From positions 372,001 to 436,000 of the forward strand of contig NZ_CP059570.1 in NCBI RefSeq assembly GCF_014055005.1: a DNA stretch of 64,000 nt, in the 5' to 3' direction. Below, piece by piece: positions 1 through 6,860 of the stretch. Under the pieces are notes generated by a model, which worked only from the letters and a program-made list of their open reading frames with translations, was not told the DNA's origin and made no database searches. The translations under genes were made by a program, and so were the position numbers. Source of the stretch: Neisseria dentiae (lineage in GTDB: Bacteria; Pseudomonadota; Gammaproteobacteria; Burkholderiales; Neisseriaceae). The stretch's first letter is position 1. Each line of letters starts with the position of its first letter.

Positions 1-1
1 C

Positions 2-400
2 TACGAGAAATATGCCGGCGCCACCCTGCTCACGCCCAACCGTGCCGAGTTGAAAGAAGTGGTGGGCAGCTGGCGCAGCGAAGCCGAGCTGACCGAAAAA
101 GCGCAGCACCTACGCCGCCACCTCGAACTCGAAGCCCTGCTGCTCACCCGCAGCGAAGAGGGCATGACCCTGTTCGGCGGCAGCGAAATCGTCAACCGGC
201 CCACGCGGGCGCAGGAAGTGTACGACGTGTCCGGCGCGGGCGACACCGTCATCGCCAGCATGGGCTTGGGGCTGGCCGCCGGTTTCAGCCTGCCCGAAGC
301 CATGCACATCGCCAACACCGCCGCAGGCGTGGTGGTGGCCAAACTGGGCACGGCGGTGTGCTCGTTTGACGAGCTGACCGCAGCGCTCGAAAAGGAATAA
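2..400 (+). CDS. hldA: D-glycero-beta-D-manno-heptose-7-phosphate kinase, 3' part
   Basis: This is the C-terminal 132 residues of a PfkB/ribokinase-family sugar kinase; the start lies before the window. The signature SGAGDT, with the catalytic Asp and anion hole, is visible at 229-246, and the NRAELKEV segment (positions 40-63) is typical of heptose-7-phosphate kinases (HldA/RfaE domain I). The protein ends right after the kinase fold, with no adenylyltransferase domain, so it is the split HldA form rather than the bifunctional HldE. The product feeds ADP-heptose synthesis for lipooligosaccharide. hldD, the last enzyme of the same pathway, lies about 820 bp downstream on the same strand, with two unrelated genes between them. 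Confidence 0.88.
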   Translation, partial: YEKYAGATLLTPNRAELKEVVGSWRSEAELTEKAQHLRRHLELEALLLTRSEEGMTLFGGSEIVNRPTRAQEVYDVSGAGDTVIASMGLGLAAGFSLPEAMHIANTAAGVVVAKLGTAVCSFDELTAALEKE

Positions 401-433
401 CGGCGGTTTCAGACGGCTTTGAAAGGAGGCGCT

Positions 434-616
434 ATGTACCAGCCCGATTTGGAAAAAATCAAACGCAAGCAGGCCGAATTGCAGGCGGCCCACCGCGCAT
501 GGATAGCCGAAAAAGCCAAACACGAAATATTGGCGTTTGCCGATGAAAAAGGCAACGTCGTATTGCACCACCCCGACGGGCATACGGAGATTGTGCATGA
601 GGCCGAAGCAGGCTAG
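434..616 (+). CDS. 60-aa small protein paired with zeta-toxin-like kinase; possible antitoxin
   Basis: Starts at ATG 434 behind a strong AAGGAGG (423-429). A TTG further upstream is less likely. The protein is charged: an N-terminal Lys/Gln/Glu-rich helix (LEKIKRKQAELQAAH), then a DEKGNVVLHHPDGHTE segment that looks like a beta hairpin. I do not recognise the family. It overlaps the next gene (start 597) by 20 bp, so the two are probably co-translated. The short-first, toxin-like-second order resembles a toxin-antitoxin pair. Antitoxin function is inference: the protein is much shorter than classical epsilon antitoxins and has no visible DNA-binding domain. Confidence 0.7.
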   Translation: MYQPDLEKIKRKQAELQAAHRAWIAEKAKHEILAFADEKGNVVLHHPDGHTEIVHEAEAG

Positions 617-1181
617 GGCGGTATTTTATTGCGGTACCAACGGTGCGGGCAAAACCACTTTGCGCGGTTTGAACCATGATGCCGTGTCGGTGGTGATTGA
701 TTCCGACCATATCGCCGCCGAGCTTAATCCTGCCAACCCGCGGGCCGCAGATATGGAGGCCGGGCGGCAGGCGTTAAAACTTTTTCAGACGGCTTTAAAT
801 AACGGTATTTCGTTTTCCATGGAATCCACACTGTCGGGTGTTTCGGTGTTGCGGCGTATGCAGCAGGCCAAAGATAAGGGATTTCATGTTATTTTGAACT
901 ATATCGGGCTGGTTTCCGCCGATTTGCATATCGAACGCGTACAGTCGCGCATCCGCAGCGGCGGCCATCCGATAGACAACGGAGTCATCCGCAGGCGGTT
1001 CATCGAAAGCCACACCAATCTGGCCGTGGCGGTGCAATTGGCCGACGAAGCGTATCTTTATGATAATTCCGGGGCAGAGTTGGCATTGGTGTTATATGCC
1101 GCAGGCGGTAAAATCTATCTGCAAACCGATACGCAGCCCGCATGGGTGCAGAAGCTGATACAAACATTAACGGCCGTCTGA
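597..1181 (+). CDS. Zeta-toxin-family P-loop kinase
   Basis: A 194-aa P-loop kinase of the zeta-toxin/COG4185 type. ATG 597 is chosen because it puts the Walker A motif GTNGAGKTT at residues 13-21 and overlaps the upstream gene by 20 bp; a longer open frame upstream has no family resemblance. Other visible signatures are VVIDSDHIAAELN (the Asp region that activates the substrate hydroxyl), FSMEST (a conserved Glu) and an Arg-rich GGHPI...IRRRFIES segment matching the phosphate-binding arginines. Classical zeta toxins phosphorylate UDP-N-acetylglucosamine and poison peptidoglycan synthesis; whether this short form does so is unknown. The stop TGA (1179-1181) is formed by the uptake sequence GCCGTCTGA, and an inverted partner at 1196-1206 completes a terminator. 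Confidence 0.75.
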   Translation: MRPKQARAVFYCGTNGAGKTTLRGLNHDAVSVVIDSDHIAAELNPANPRAADMEAGRQALKLFQTALNNGISFSMESTLSGVSVLRRMQQAKDKGFHVILNYIGLVSADLHIERVQSRIRSGGHPIDNGVIRRRFIESHTNLAVAVQLADEAYLYDNSGAELALVLYAAGGKIYLQTDTQPAWVQKLIQTLTAV

Positions 1182-1206
1182 AAGCCCGGTTTTTTTCAGA
1201 CGGCCG
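1171..1206 (+). terminator. Inverted DUS pair terminator after the zeta-like gene
   Basis: CGGCCGTCTGAAA is followed after a short loop by TTTTTTTCAGACGGCCG. The first arm also provides the stop codon of the zeta-like gene. Confidence 0.7.
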
Positions 1207-1224
1207 CAACAAAAGGAAAGCATT

Positions 1225-2226
1225 ATGACCATCATCGTAACCGGCGCCGCCGGCTTTATCGGCAGCAACATCGTTCAAGCCTTAAACCGGCGCGGCATCA
1301 CCGACATCGTTGCCGTCGATAACCTCTCGCGCGGCGAAAAATTCAAAAACCTGGCCGAGTGCGAAATCGCCCATTATCTCGACAAACACGAGTTTATCCG
1401 CCAGGTGCGCGAGCACGAGCTGCCCTACGACGACATCGAAGCCGTGTTCCACGACGGCGCCTGCTCCGACACCATGGAGCACGACGGCCGCTATATGATG
1501 GACAACAACTACCAATACAGCCTCGACCTGCTCGATTGGTGCCAAGACGAACGCATCCCCTACCTTTACGCCTCCAGCGCGGCGGTGTACGGCAAAGGCG
1601 AAATATTCCGCGAAGAGCGCGAGCTGGAAAAGCCGCTCAACGTTTACGGCTATTCCAAATTCCAATTCGACCAGGTGGTGCGCCGCCGCATGAAAGAAGG
1701 GCTGACCGCGCAGGTGGTGGGCTTCCGCTATTTCAACGTTTACGGGCAGCACGAGCAGCACAAAGGCCGTATGGCGTCGGTGGCCTTCCACCACTTCAAC
1801 CAATACCGCGAAAACGGCTATGTTAACCTGTTCGGTGCCAACGACGGCTACGGCAACGGCGAGCAGACCCGCGATTTCGTGAGCGTGGAAGACGTGGTGA
1901 AAGTGAACCTGTTTTTCTTCGACCACCCCGAAAAATCAGGCATTTTCAACCTCGGCACCGGCCGCAGCCAGCAGTTTAACGAGCTGGCAGCCGCCACCGT
2001 CAACGCCTGCCGCTCGGCCGAAGGCAAAGCGGCGATGACGCTGGAAGAGCTGGTGAAAGAAGAGCTTATCCGCTATATCCCGTTTCCCGACGCGCTCAAG
2101 GGCAAATACCAGAGCTTCACCGAGGCCGACATCTCGCGCCTGCGCGAAGCGGGTTACGACGGCGCGTTTTTCGACGTAAACGAAGGCGTGAGCCGCTATG
2201 TGCAGTGGATGCTGGAAAACCTTTAA
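1225..2226 (+). CDS. hldD: ADP-L-glycero-D-manno-heptose 6-epimerase
   Basis: A 333-aa extended short-chain dehydrogenase fold that converts ADP-D-glycero- to ADP-L-glycero-D-manno-heptose for the lipooligosaccharide core. The NADP-binding GAAGFIG motif is at residues 7-13 and the catalytic Tyr141/Lys145 pair lies in NVYGYSKFQF. GACSDTMEHDG and RYFNVYG are characteristic HldD blocks. The ribosome-binding site AAAGGAAAG precedes ATG 1225. The length matches the family. It probably has its own transcription start or depends on readthrough, because a DUS-pair terminator lies just upstream. Confidence 0.95.
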   Translation: MTIIVTGAAGFIGSNIVQALNRRGITDIVAVDNLSRGEKFKNLAECEIAHYLDKHEFIRQVREHELPYDDIEAVFHDGACSDTMEHDGRYMMDNNYQYSLDLLDWCQDERIPYLYASSAAVYGKGEIFREERELEKPLNVYGYSKFQFDQVVRRRMKEGLTAQVVGFRYFNVYGQHEQHKGRMASVAFHHFNQYRENGYVNLFGANDGYGNGEQTRDFVSVEDVVKVNLFFFDHPEKSGIFNLGTGRSQQFNELAAATVNACRSAEGKAAMTLEELVKEELIRYIPFPDALKGKYQSFTEADISRLREAGYDGAFFDVNEGVSRYVQWMLENL

Positions 2227-2236
2227 CAAGCACGGC

Positions 2237-2286
2237 AGGCCGTCTGAACGGTAAAAATCTTTTATAATTAATGTTTTCAGACGGCC
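2237..2286 (+). terminator. Widely spaced inverted DUS pair after hldD
   Basis: AGGCCGTCTGAA (2237-2248) and TTCAGACGGCC (2276-2286) face each other across an AT-rich loop. The loop holds TATAAT at 2263-2268, which could be the -10 of a promoter for the rraA-like gene. Confidence 0.45.
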
Positions 2287-2381
2287 AAGTATTGTATTTT
2301 CGGCATAGCGCTCCATTTTAAGGCGTATCTTGCCAAAAAGATTCTCAGGCCGTCTGAAGCCTGTAAACACAAGGAGAAAAC

Positions 2382-2876
2382 ATGAGCAGCCAATACGATT
2401 TCGCCACCGCAGACCTGATCGACATTGCGCCCGACACCCCGTCGTGCGAAACCCAGTTGCGCCATTTCGGCCGCCGTTACCGCTTCTGCGGCAGAATCCG
2501 CACGGTAAAGTGCAGCCGCGACAACGGCTTGGTTAAAAAGCTGATGAACACCCATTCCGACGGCGAAGTGCTGGTGGTGGACGGCGGCGGCGATTTATAC
2601 AGCGCGCTGATGGGCGACATGATTGCCGGCGCAGGCGCCGCCAACGGCTGGGCGGGGGCGGTGGTTTTCGGCGCCATACGCGATAACGAAGCGATCAACA
2701 CCATCGATTTCGGCGTGAAGGCATTGGGTACCAACCCGCGCAAAAGCGGCAAAGAAGGCGCGGGCGAAGTGGACGTGCCGGTCAGCTTCGGCGGCGTAAC
2801 CTTCACCCCCGGGCATTATCTATATAGTGATTCAGACGGCATTTTGGTGTCGGAGCAACCGTTTCATCAGGAATAA
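2382..2876 (+). CDS. rraA: RraA-family protein (RNase E regulator / 4-hydroxy-4-methyl-2-oxoglutarate aldolase fold)
   Basis: A 164-aa protein of the RraA/MenG-like fold, at the usual length. AAGGAG (2371-2376) precedes ATG 2382. RraA proteins bind the RNase E scaffold and inhibit it. The related class II aldolases cleave 4-hydroxy-4-methyl-2-oxoglutarate and carry a Gly...Arg-Asp-x-x-Glu/Asp site; here GDMIAGAGAANGW...GAIRDNEAI fits that metal-site pattern, so aldolase activity is possible. The sequence alone does not separate the two roles. An OsmC gene follows after 3 bp, so the two are probably one operon. Confidence 0.85.
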   Translation: MSSQYDFATADLIDIAPDTPSCETQLRHFGRRYRFCGRIRTVKCSRDNGLVKKLMNTHSDGEVLVVDGGGDLYSALMGDMIAGAGAANGWAGAVVFGAIRDNEAINTIDFGVKALGTNPRKSGKEGAGEVDVPVSFGGVTFTPGHYLYSDSDGILVSEQPFHQE

Positions 2877-2879
2877 AAC

Positions 2880-3299
2880 ATGCAGGTAACTTCAAAATGG
2901 ATTGACGGGATGTGCTTTATCGGCACCACGGAGCACGGCCACAGCGTGGTGATGGAAGGCGCGGCGGCGGAAGGAAGCGTCAAACGCGGCCCCAGCCCGA
3001 TGGAAATGCTGCTATTGGGTGTGGCGGGCTGTTCCAGCATCGACGTGGTGATGATTGCCGAAAAACAGCGGCAGAATGTGGCAGACTGCCAGGCCACCGT
3101 TACCGCCAAACGGGCAGACGAAGCTCCGCGCGTATTCACCGAAATCCACATCCATTTCAAAGTGTTCGGCCGCAACCTCAAAGAGAGCGCGATTGCCAAA
3201 GCCGTGGAGATGTCGGCCGAAAAATACTGCTCCGCCTCGATTATGCTGGGCAAGGCGGCAAAAGTAACGCACAGTTTCGAATTGATTGAAGAAGTATAA
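2880..3299 (+). CDS. OsmC family protein (YhfA-like)
   Basis: A 139-aa OsmC/Ohr-fold protein. The two cysteines typical of the family lie in AGCSSIDV (Cys51) and KYCSASIM (Cys117), with GPSPMEMLLLGVAGC matching the consensus around the first. OsmC and Ohr proteins reduce organic or fatty-acid hydroperoxides through the Cys pair; the YhfA branch is less well characterised. Its ribosome-binding site AGGAA lies in the last codons of the rraA-like gene, three bases separate stop and start, and an inverted DUS pair follows. This supports a two-gene transcript. Confidence 0.88.
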   Translation: MQVTSKWIDGMCFIGTTEHGHSVVMEGAAAEGSVKRGPSPMEMLLLGVAGCSSIDVVMIAEKQRQNVADCQATVTAKRADEAPRVFTEIHIHFKVFGRNLKESAIAKAVEMSAEKYCSASIMLGKAAKVTHSFELIEEV

Positions 3300-3314
3300 A
3301 GGTTTTGCCGATTG

Positions 3315-3343
3315 AGGCCGTCTGAAAACCGTTCAGACGGCCT
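3315..3343 (+). terminator. Inverted DUS pair terminator (rraA-osmC)
   Basis: AGGCCGTCTGAA and TTCAGACGGCCT face each other with a 5-nt loop directly after the OsmC gene. There is no strong T tract. Confidence 0.65.
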
Positions 3344-3386
3344 TGAAATCCATCTATGATGACTCTGGAAACCAAAGAGATGCAGT

Positions 3387-4112
3387 ATGATTGAAAACAA
3401 CAGCGACAATGCCAACACCATGTTTTACGCCCCCGCTGCCTCCGCTTCGATGGAAGAGCGGCACGATTCCGAGCTGTTCAGGGTGTATGCCCAGATTCTC
3501 GACGGAATTACCGACCACCAGCTCCGCCCCGGCCACAAGCTGACCGAATCCGACCTGTGCCGGCAGATGGTGTGTTCGCGCGGCACCGTGCGCAGCGCGC
3601 TCTCGCTGCTCGCACACGACAAAATCGTCGATTTGCTGCCCAACCGGGGCGCATTCGTGCATGTGCCCGATGCCAAAGAAACGGAAGACGTGTTCAAAAT
3701 GCGTATCGCGCTGGAAGAAACCGTGATCAATATGCTGCTCGAACGCCCCGATCTGGCCGAGAGCGCCAAACCGCTGTATGCCATGATAGAGCGAGAAGAA
3801 GCCGCCTTCGCACGCGGCGACCGTGTGGCATGGAACCGCCTTTCCAACGCCTTTCACGTTGAGCTGGCACGCCTGCTCGATAATCAGGTTCTGCTCGACA
3901 TCGTCAACACCTTGTGCGCCCGTTCCTCACTAATTATCGCCGTTTTCGACGCCCCCAAAGACCGCCTGCGCCACACTTACTGCGAACACCGCGAAATCCT
4001 CGATCTGCTGGTGGCGGGCAAAGGCAACCGTGCCTGCAAAATGATGCGCAAACACTTGGGCCAATGCCAGGCGCGCCTGCTGCGGAAATTCGGTTTGGGC
4101 GAAGAGCAATAA
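3387..4112 (+). CDS. GntR-family transcriptional regulator with FCD ligand domain
   Basis: A 241-aa regulator. A winged helix-turn-helix (about residues 25-95: GHKLTESDLCRQMVCSRGTVRSAL, then LVNRGAFVHVP-like wing NRGAFVHVP) is followed by an all-helical FCD domain. FCD metal or ligand residues are visible as His in SNAFHVEL, His in CEHREIL and His in MRKHLGQ. FadR-type regulators respond to small organic acids or amino acids. A neisserial member, GdhR, controls glutamate dehydrogenase, but I cannot assign this protein to it. It is a single gene on the plus strand, followed by a repeat-filled gap. Its target is not apparent from the neighbours. Confidence 0.85.
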   Translation: MIENNSDNANTMFYAPAASASMEERHDSELFRVYAQILDGITDHQLRPGHKLTESDLCRQMVCSRGTVRSALSLLAHDKIVDLLPNRGAFVHVPDAKETEDVFKMRIALEETVINMLLERPDLAESAKPLYAMIEREEAAFARGDRVAWNRLSNAFHVELARLLDNQVLLDIVNTLCARSSLIIAVFDAPKDRLRHTYCEHREILDLLVAGKGNRACKMMRKHLGQCQARLLRKFGLGEEQ

Positions 4113-4236
4113 CCCGCACCGGCCGCAGCCGTACCCGCGCCCGTTAGCCAACCGCATCCTAACCCGATGCGGTTTGTTTATGCCGCAATCTTTGCAGAAA
4201 AGCATGGTTTTGAAGGCTACGGGTTGAATGTTATAT

Positions 4237-4344
4237 AGTCAGAAACCCTTAAGGCCGTTTGAAATATTCGGCCATCGTTATTCCTGCGTAGGCATTTAAA
4301 CATTTCAGACGGCCTTAAGGGTATGTTTGCAAAGGTTTCAGTCA
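4237..4344. mobile_element. Degenerate short copy of the GAGACCTTTGCAA element with target duplication AGTCA
   Basis: A 98-bp body (4242-4339) begins GAAACCCTTAAGGCCG and ends TGCAAAGGTTTC, a decayed form of the ends seen at 12126-12320. AGTCA lies directly on both sides (4237-4241 and 4340-4344). Inside is one degenerate dRS3-like piece (ATTCCTGCGTAGGCATTT) between two inverted uptake sequences. This looks like an old, internally deleted insertion. Confidence 0.6.
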
Positions 4345-4361
4345 GCCAACTTCAGAAAAAG

Positions 4362-4440
4362 CACACGCACCATACCCGGGCTTGAACCGAGTATTTCCTG
4401 TTGCCGAAACTCAAGATGCCCGGGTCAGGCCGGGTATCTG
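4362..4440. repeat. Diverged copy of the CGGGCTTGACCCG palindrome element
   Basis: CATACCCGGGCTTGAACCGAG at the left and CCGGGTCAGGCCGGGTATC at the right form the degenerate paired arms of the element whose best copy is at 41470-41557. The 20 bp before it also resemble the sequence before that copy. Confidence 0.6.
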
Positions 4441-4475
4441 TTAAAATACACTTTTCCGATTCCAGCCTGCCGACC

Positions 4476-5321
4476 ATGAGCCTCGCCCAACGTTTAGACC
4501 ACCTGCTGCCGCAAACCCAATGCCGCGAATGCGGCTATCAGGGCTGCTTGCCTTATGCGCAGGCGCTGGCCGAAGGAGAGGCCGAAATCAATCTGTGCGC
4601 GCCGGGCGGAGAGGCCGTTATGCTGGATATTGCCGGCCTGCTCGGCAGGTCGCCGCGCCAACCCGCCAAAATCCAAGAAAAAGCGCTGGCATGGATAGAC
4701 GAAACCGCGTGCATAGGCTGTACGGCCTGTATCAGAGCCTGTCCGGTCGATGCCATTATGGGCGCGTCCAAACAGATGCACACGGTTATCCGCAACGAAT
4801 GCACGGGATGCGGATTATGCGTGGCACCGTGTCCGGTCGACTGCATCCATATGCAGCCGGTCGAAGCCGGTTTTCTGCCGCTGGCGAACGCAGGCGAACA
4901 CGGCGTCAATCCGCGCCAAGCCGCAGCCGAATATGCCCGCGCCCGTTTTAACTGGCACGAAAAGCGTACGGCGAGGGATTTGCAGGAGAAAAAAGCCCGC
5001 TTGGCCGAGCGGGAAGCCGCCGTTAAAGCCAAAGCGGCAGAGCAAACCGCTGCGGCCCGCACGGCCGCTCCCTCGTTCAGCCCGGCCGACCTGATTGCAC
5101 AGGCAATGGCGCGCGCCCAAGCGCAGCAAACGCAACGGGTGGTGTCGGCCAACCGCGAAGCTTATCAGGCAAAACAGCTAAAAGAGGCCAAAGAGCGCGC
5201 CGCCTACCGCCGCGCGCAGCGCGATTTGCAATACGGCACGGCAGAAGAAAAAGCGGCGGCATTGGCGTTTCTGCGACAATATAAGGCTGAGCAGGAGGCC
5301 AAAGCGGCCAAACGCGATTAG
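4476..5321 (+). CDS. rnfB: RnfB-like ferredoxin-domain electron transfer protein (orphan)
   Basis: Starts at ATG 4476 (281 aa). An upstream TTG frame would run through repeat sequence and is rejected. An N-terminal 4Fe-4S domain has Cys16, Cys19, Cys24 and Cys41 (CRECGYQGC...NLC). Two ferredoxin clusters follow (CIGCTACIRACP and CTGCGLCVAPCP). After about residue 165 there is an Ala/Lys/Glu/Gln-rich, probably coiled tail. The hydrophobic N-terminal segment of true RnfB is missing and no rnfA, C, D, G or E gene is nearby. This is the betaproteobacterial soluble RnfB-like type, whose role and partner are uncertain; an electron carrier is the safe call. Confidence 0.85.
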   Translation: MSLAQRLDHLLPQTQCRECGYQGCLPYAQALAEGEAEINLCAPGGEAVMLDIAGLLGRSPRQPAKIQEKALAWIDETACIGCTACIRACPVDAIMGASKQMHTVIRNECTGCGLCVAPCPVDCIHMQPVEAGFLPLANAGEHGVNPRQAAAEYARARFNWHEKRTARDLQEKKARLAEREAAVKAKAAEQTAAARTAAPSFSPADLIAQAMARAQAQQTQRVVSANREAYQAKQLKEAKERAAYRRAQRDLQYGTAEEKAAALAFLRQYKAEQEAKAAKRD

Positions 5322-5419
5322 GTTTGTCCGCCGCAGCCAAACAATTTGGGGCCTTGGTAACATTCCTATCAATATCTGAAACCCTCTGCCTCTATTGAAA
5401 GATGCTGCCCATAACGATA

Positions 5420-5449
5420 CAGGCCGTCTGAAAGTTTCAGACGGCCTGT
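5420..5449. terminator. Inverted DUS pair between rnfB-like gene and slyD
   Basis: CAGGCCGTCTGAAA and TTTCAGACGGCCTG are nearly contiguous. The pair sits at the meeting point of two convergent genes and can end transcription from both sides; T-rich sequence follows on the plus strand. Confidence 0.75.
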
Positions 5450-5472
5450 TGTTATTTAAAAAAACGGCTTGA

Positions 5473-5952
5473 TTAATGATGGTGTCCGTGCTCGCCGTGT
5501 ACATGGCCGTGGGCGATTTCTTCTTCGCTGGCATCGCGCACGCTGTCAACCGTGGCTTTGAAGCGGATTTTCATACCGGCCAGCGGGTGGTTGCCGTCAA
5601 CCACGGCTTTGCCGTCGGCCACGTCGGTTACGCGGTAAACCCACACATCGCCGGTTTCGGGGTCGTCGGCTTCGAACATCATGCCCACTTCCACTTCAAC
5701 GGGGAACACGCTCACATCTTCGATACGCACCAACTCGGGGTCTTGCTCGCCGAAAGCGTCGTCGGGCTGCAACACAATGTCCACCACGTCGCCCGCCTCT
5801 TTGCCGTGCAGCGCTTCTTCCACCAACGGAAAAATACCGTCGTAGCCGCCGTGCAGGTAGGCGATGGGTTGTTCGGTTTTGTCGAGTAACTGGTCGTTGG
5901 CGTCAAACATCTCGTAATGCAAGGTAACAACGGAATTTTTTTGGATAGCCAT
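5473..5952 (-). CDS. slyD: FKBP-type peptidyl-prolyl cis-trans isomerase SlyD
   Basis: A 159-aa FKBP with an inserted IF chaperone domain. Recognisable blocks are VTLHYEMFDANDQLLDKTE, the G(Y/A)DGIFPLVEEAL flap and the GNHPLAGMKIRF closing segment. The C-terminus is His-rich (HGHVHGEHGHHH), a short version of the SlyD metal-binding tail that supplies nickel or buffers metals. It catalyses proline isomerisation and acts as a cytoplasmic folding helper. It converges on the rnfB-like gene and faces the AT-rich gap upstream of the H.8-like lipoprotein. Confidence 0.92.
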   Translation of the reverse strand: MAIQKNSVVTLHYEMFDANDQLLDKTEQPIAYLHGGYDGIFPLVEEALHGKEAGDVVDIVLQPDDAFGEQDPELVRIEDVSVFPVEVEVGMMFEADDPETGDVWVYRVTDVADGKAVVDGNHPLAGMKIRFKATVDSVRDASEEEIAHGHVHGEHGHHH

Positions 5953-6431
5953 GCTAAGGTCCTTGTTTGTTTTGAAAATTCGGTTTCTTTGATAAAACTT
6001 CGGCGATTATAACACACTTATGCACGCACCCCGGGTTTCAATTTGTCGGGCGAAATCAAGTTATGTGCGTCAAAAATTATGCAAATGTTGTATTTTTGCC
6101 ACTTTGCGCATCATTATGGCAAATAATGCGTAATAATTCTGAAAATAGTTTTATTTGTTATCGGATTATTTAAAATTTTGAAATTTCAATGCAAACTTTA
6201 GTTTTATTACAGAAATAAAGCAGAAATTTGCAATTTATATTGAACTTATTTCCGCTTTGATATGACTAAGCTACCATATTCATGGTTCGCTGGGTTGCCG
6301 GTTGCATTGCATTAGCCAAGCAGGTCGGGCATAATGCCGGAATTCAGCAATGAATTTCTTTTTCCCCCATATGAGACCGGGTTCGTGCCTGTGTCAATTT
6401 GTTTTTTAAATCGATTTAAAAGGTATTGAAA
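5953..6431. other. AT-rich divergent intergenic region
   Basis: This 480-bp gap between slyD (minus) and the H.8-like lipoprotein (plus) must hold both promoters. It is much more AT-rich than its neighbours and has no uptake sequence. Two short palindromes stand out: TTGAAATTTCAA (6178-6189) and TTTAAATCGATTTAAA (6405-6420), the latter just upstream of the lipoprotein ribosome-binding site. I could not choose a convincing -35/-10 pair. Confidence 0.5.
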
Positions 6432-6725
6432 ATGAAAAAATCTCTGTTAGCCGCTGCTCTGATGTCTTTGTTCTTGGCCGCTTGCGGTCAGCAAGCCAGC
6501 GCTCCTGCCGCCGCTTCTGCTGCCAGCGAAGCCGCTTCTGCCGTTGATGCAGCTGCTTCTGCTGTTGACGCTGCCGCTTCTGAAGTTTCTGCTGCTGCTT
6601 CTGCTACCGAAGCCGCTGCTGCTTCTGCTACCGATGCCGCCGCTTCTGCTGCCGACACAGCCGCTACCGCTGCTGCTTCTGCTGCCGACGCTGCCGCTTC
6701 TGCTGCTGCTTCTGCCGCCAAATAA
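6432..6725 (+). CDS. H.8-like Ala/Ser-rich lipoprotein
   Basis: A 97-aa lipoprotein from ATG 6432. The signal peptide MKKSLLAAALMSLFLAAC, with lipobox LAAC, closely resembles that of the neisserial H.8 (Lip) antigen, whose mature part is AAEAP pentapeptide repeats. The mature part here is also low complexity but made of irregular units such as ASAVDAAASA and ATEAAAAS, almost only Ala and Ser with spaced Asp/Glu. It is probably lipidated and envelope-located. It is monocistronic, with a strong terminator just after it. The nucleotide repeat (GCTGCTTCTGC-type units, 6500-6720) could allow length changes by recombination. Homology to H.8 is inferred mainly from the signal peptide and composition. 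Confidence 0.75.
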   Translation: MKKSLLAAALMSLFLAACGQQASAPAAASAASEAASAVDAAASAVDAAASEVSAAASATEAAAASATDAAASAADTAATAAASAADAAASAAASAAK

Positions 6726-6745
6726 GCATATTTTTAAAATATGTA

Positions 6746-6780
6746 ACAAAAAGCAGGATACAATGTATCCTGCTTTTTGT
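6746..6780 (+). terminator. Intrinsic terminator after the H.8-like gene
   Basis: ACAAAAAGCAGGATACA pairs with TGTATCCTGCTTTTTGT with almost no loop and ends in a T tract. It contains no uptake sequence, unlike most terminators in this window. Confidence 0.85.
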
Positions 6781-6860
6781 TTTGGGCGTCCATTCCGCCC
6801 GAGCCTTTGTCCTTCCGAAACCGTTTCGGAAGGTTTTCCTGTTTTTCAGACGGCCTGAAT

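Noticed and set aside
6500..6720. Tandem-repeat array that could suggest CRISPR or a VNTR
   Set aside because: The units are GCTGCTTCTGC-type codons of the Ala/Ser-rich lipoprotein and have no constant spacer structure.
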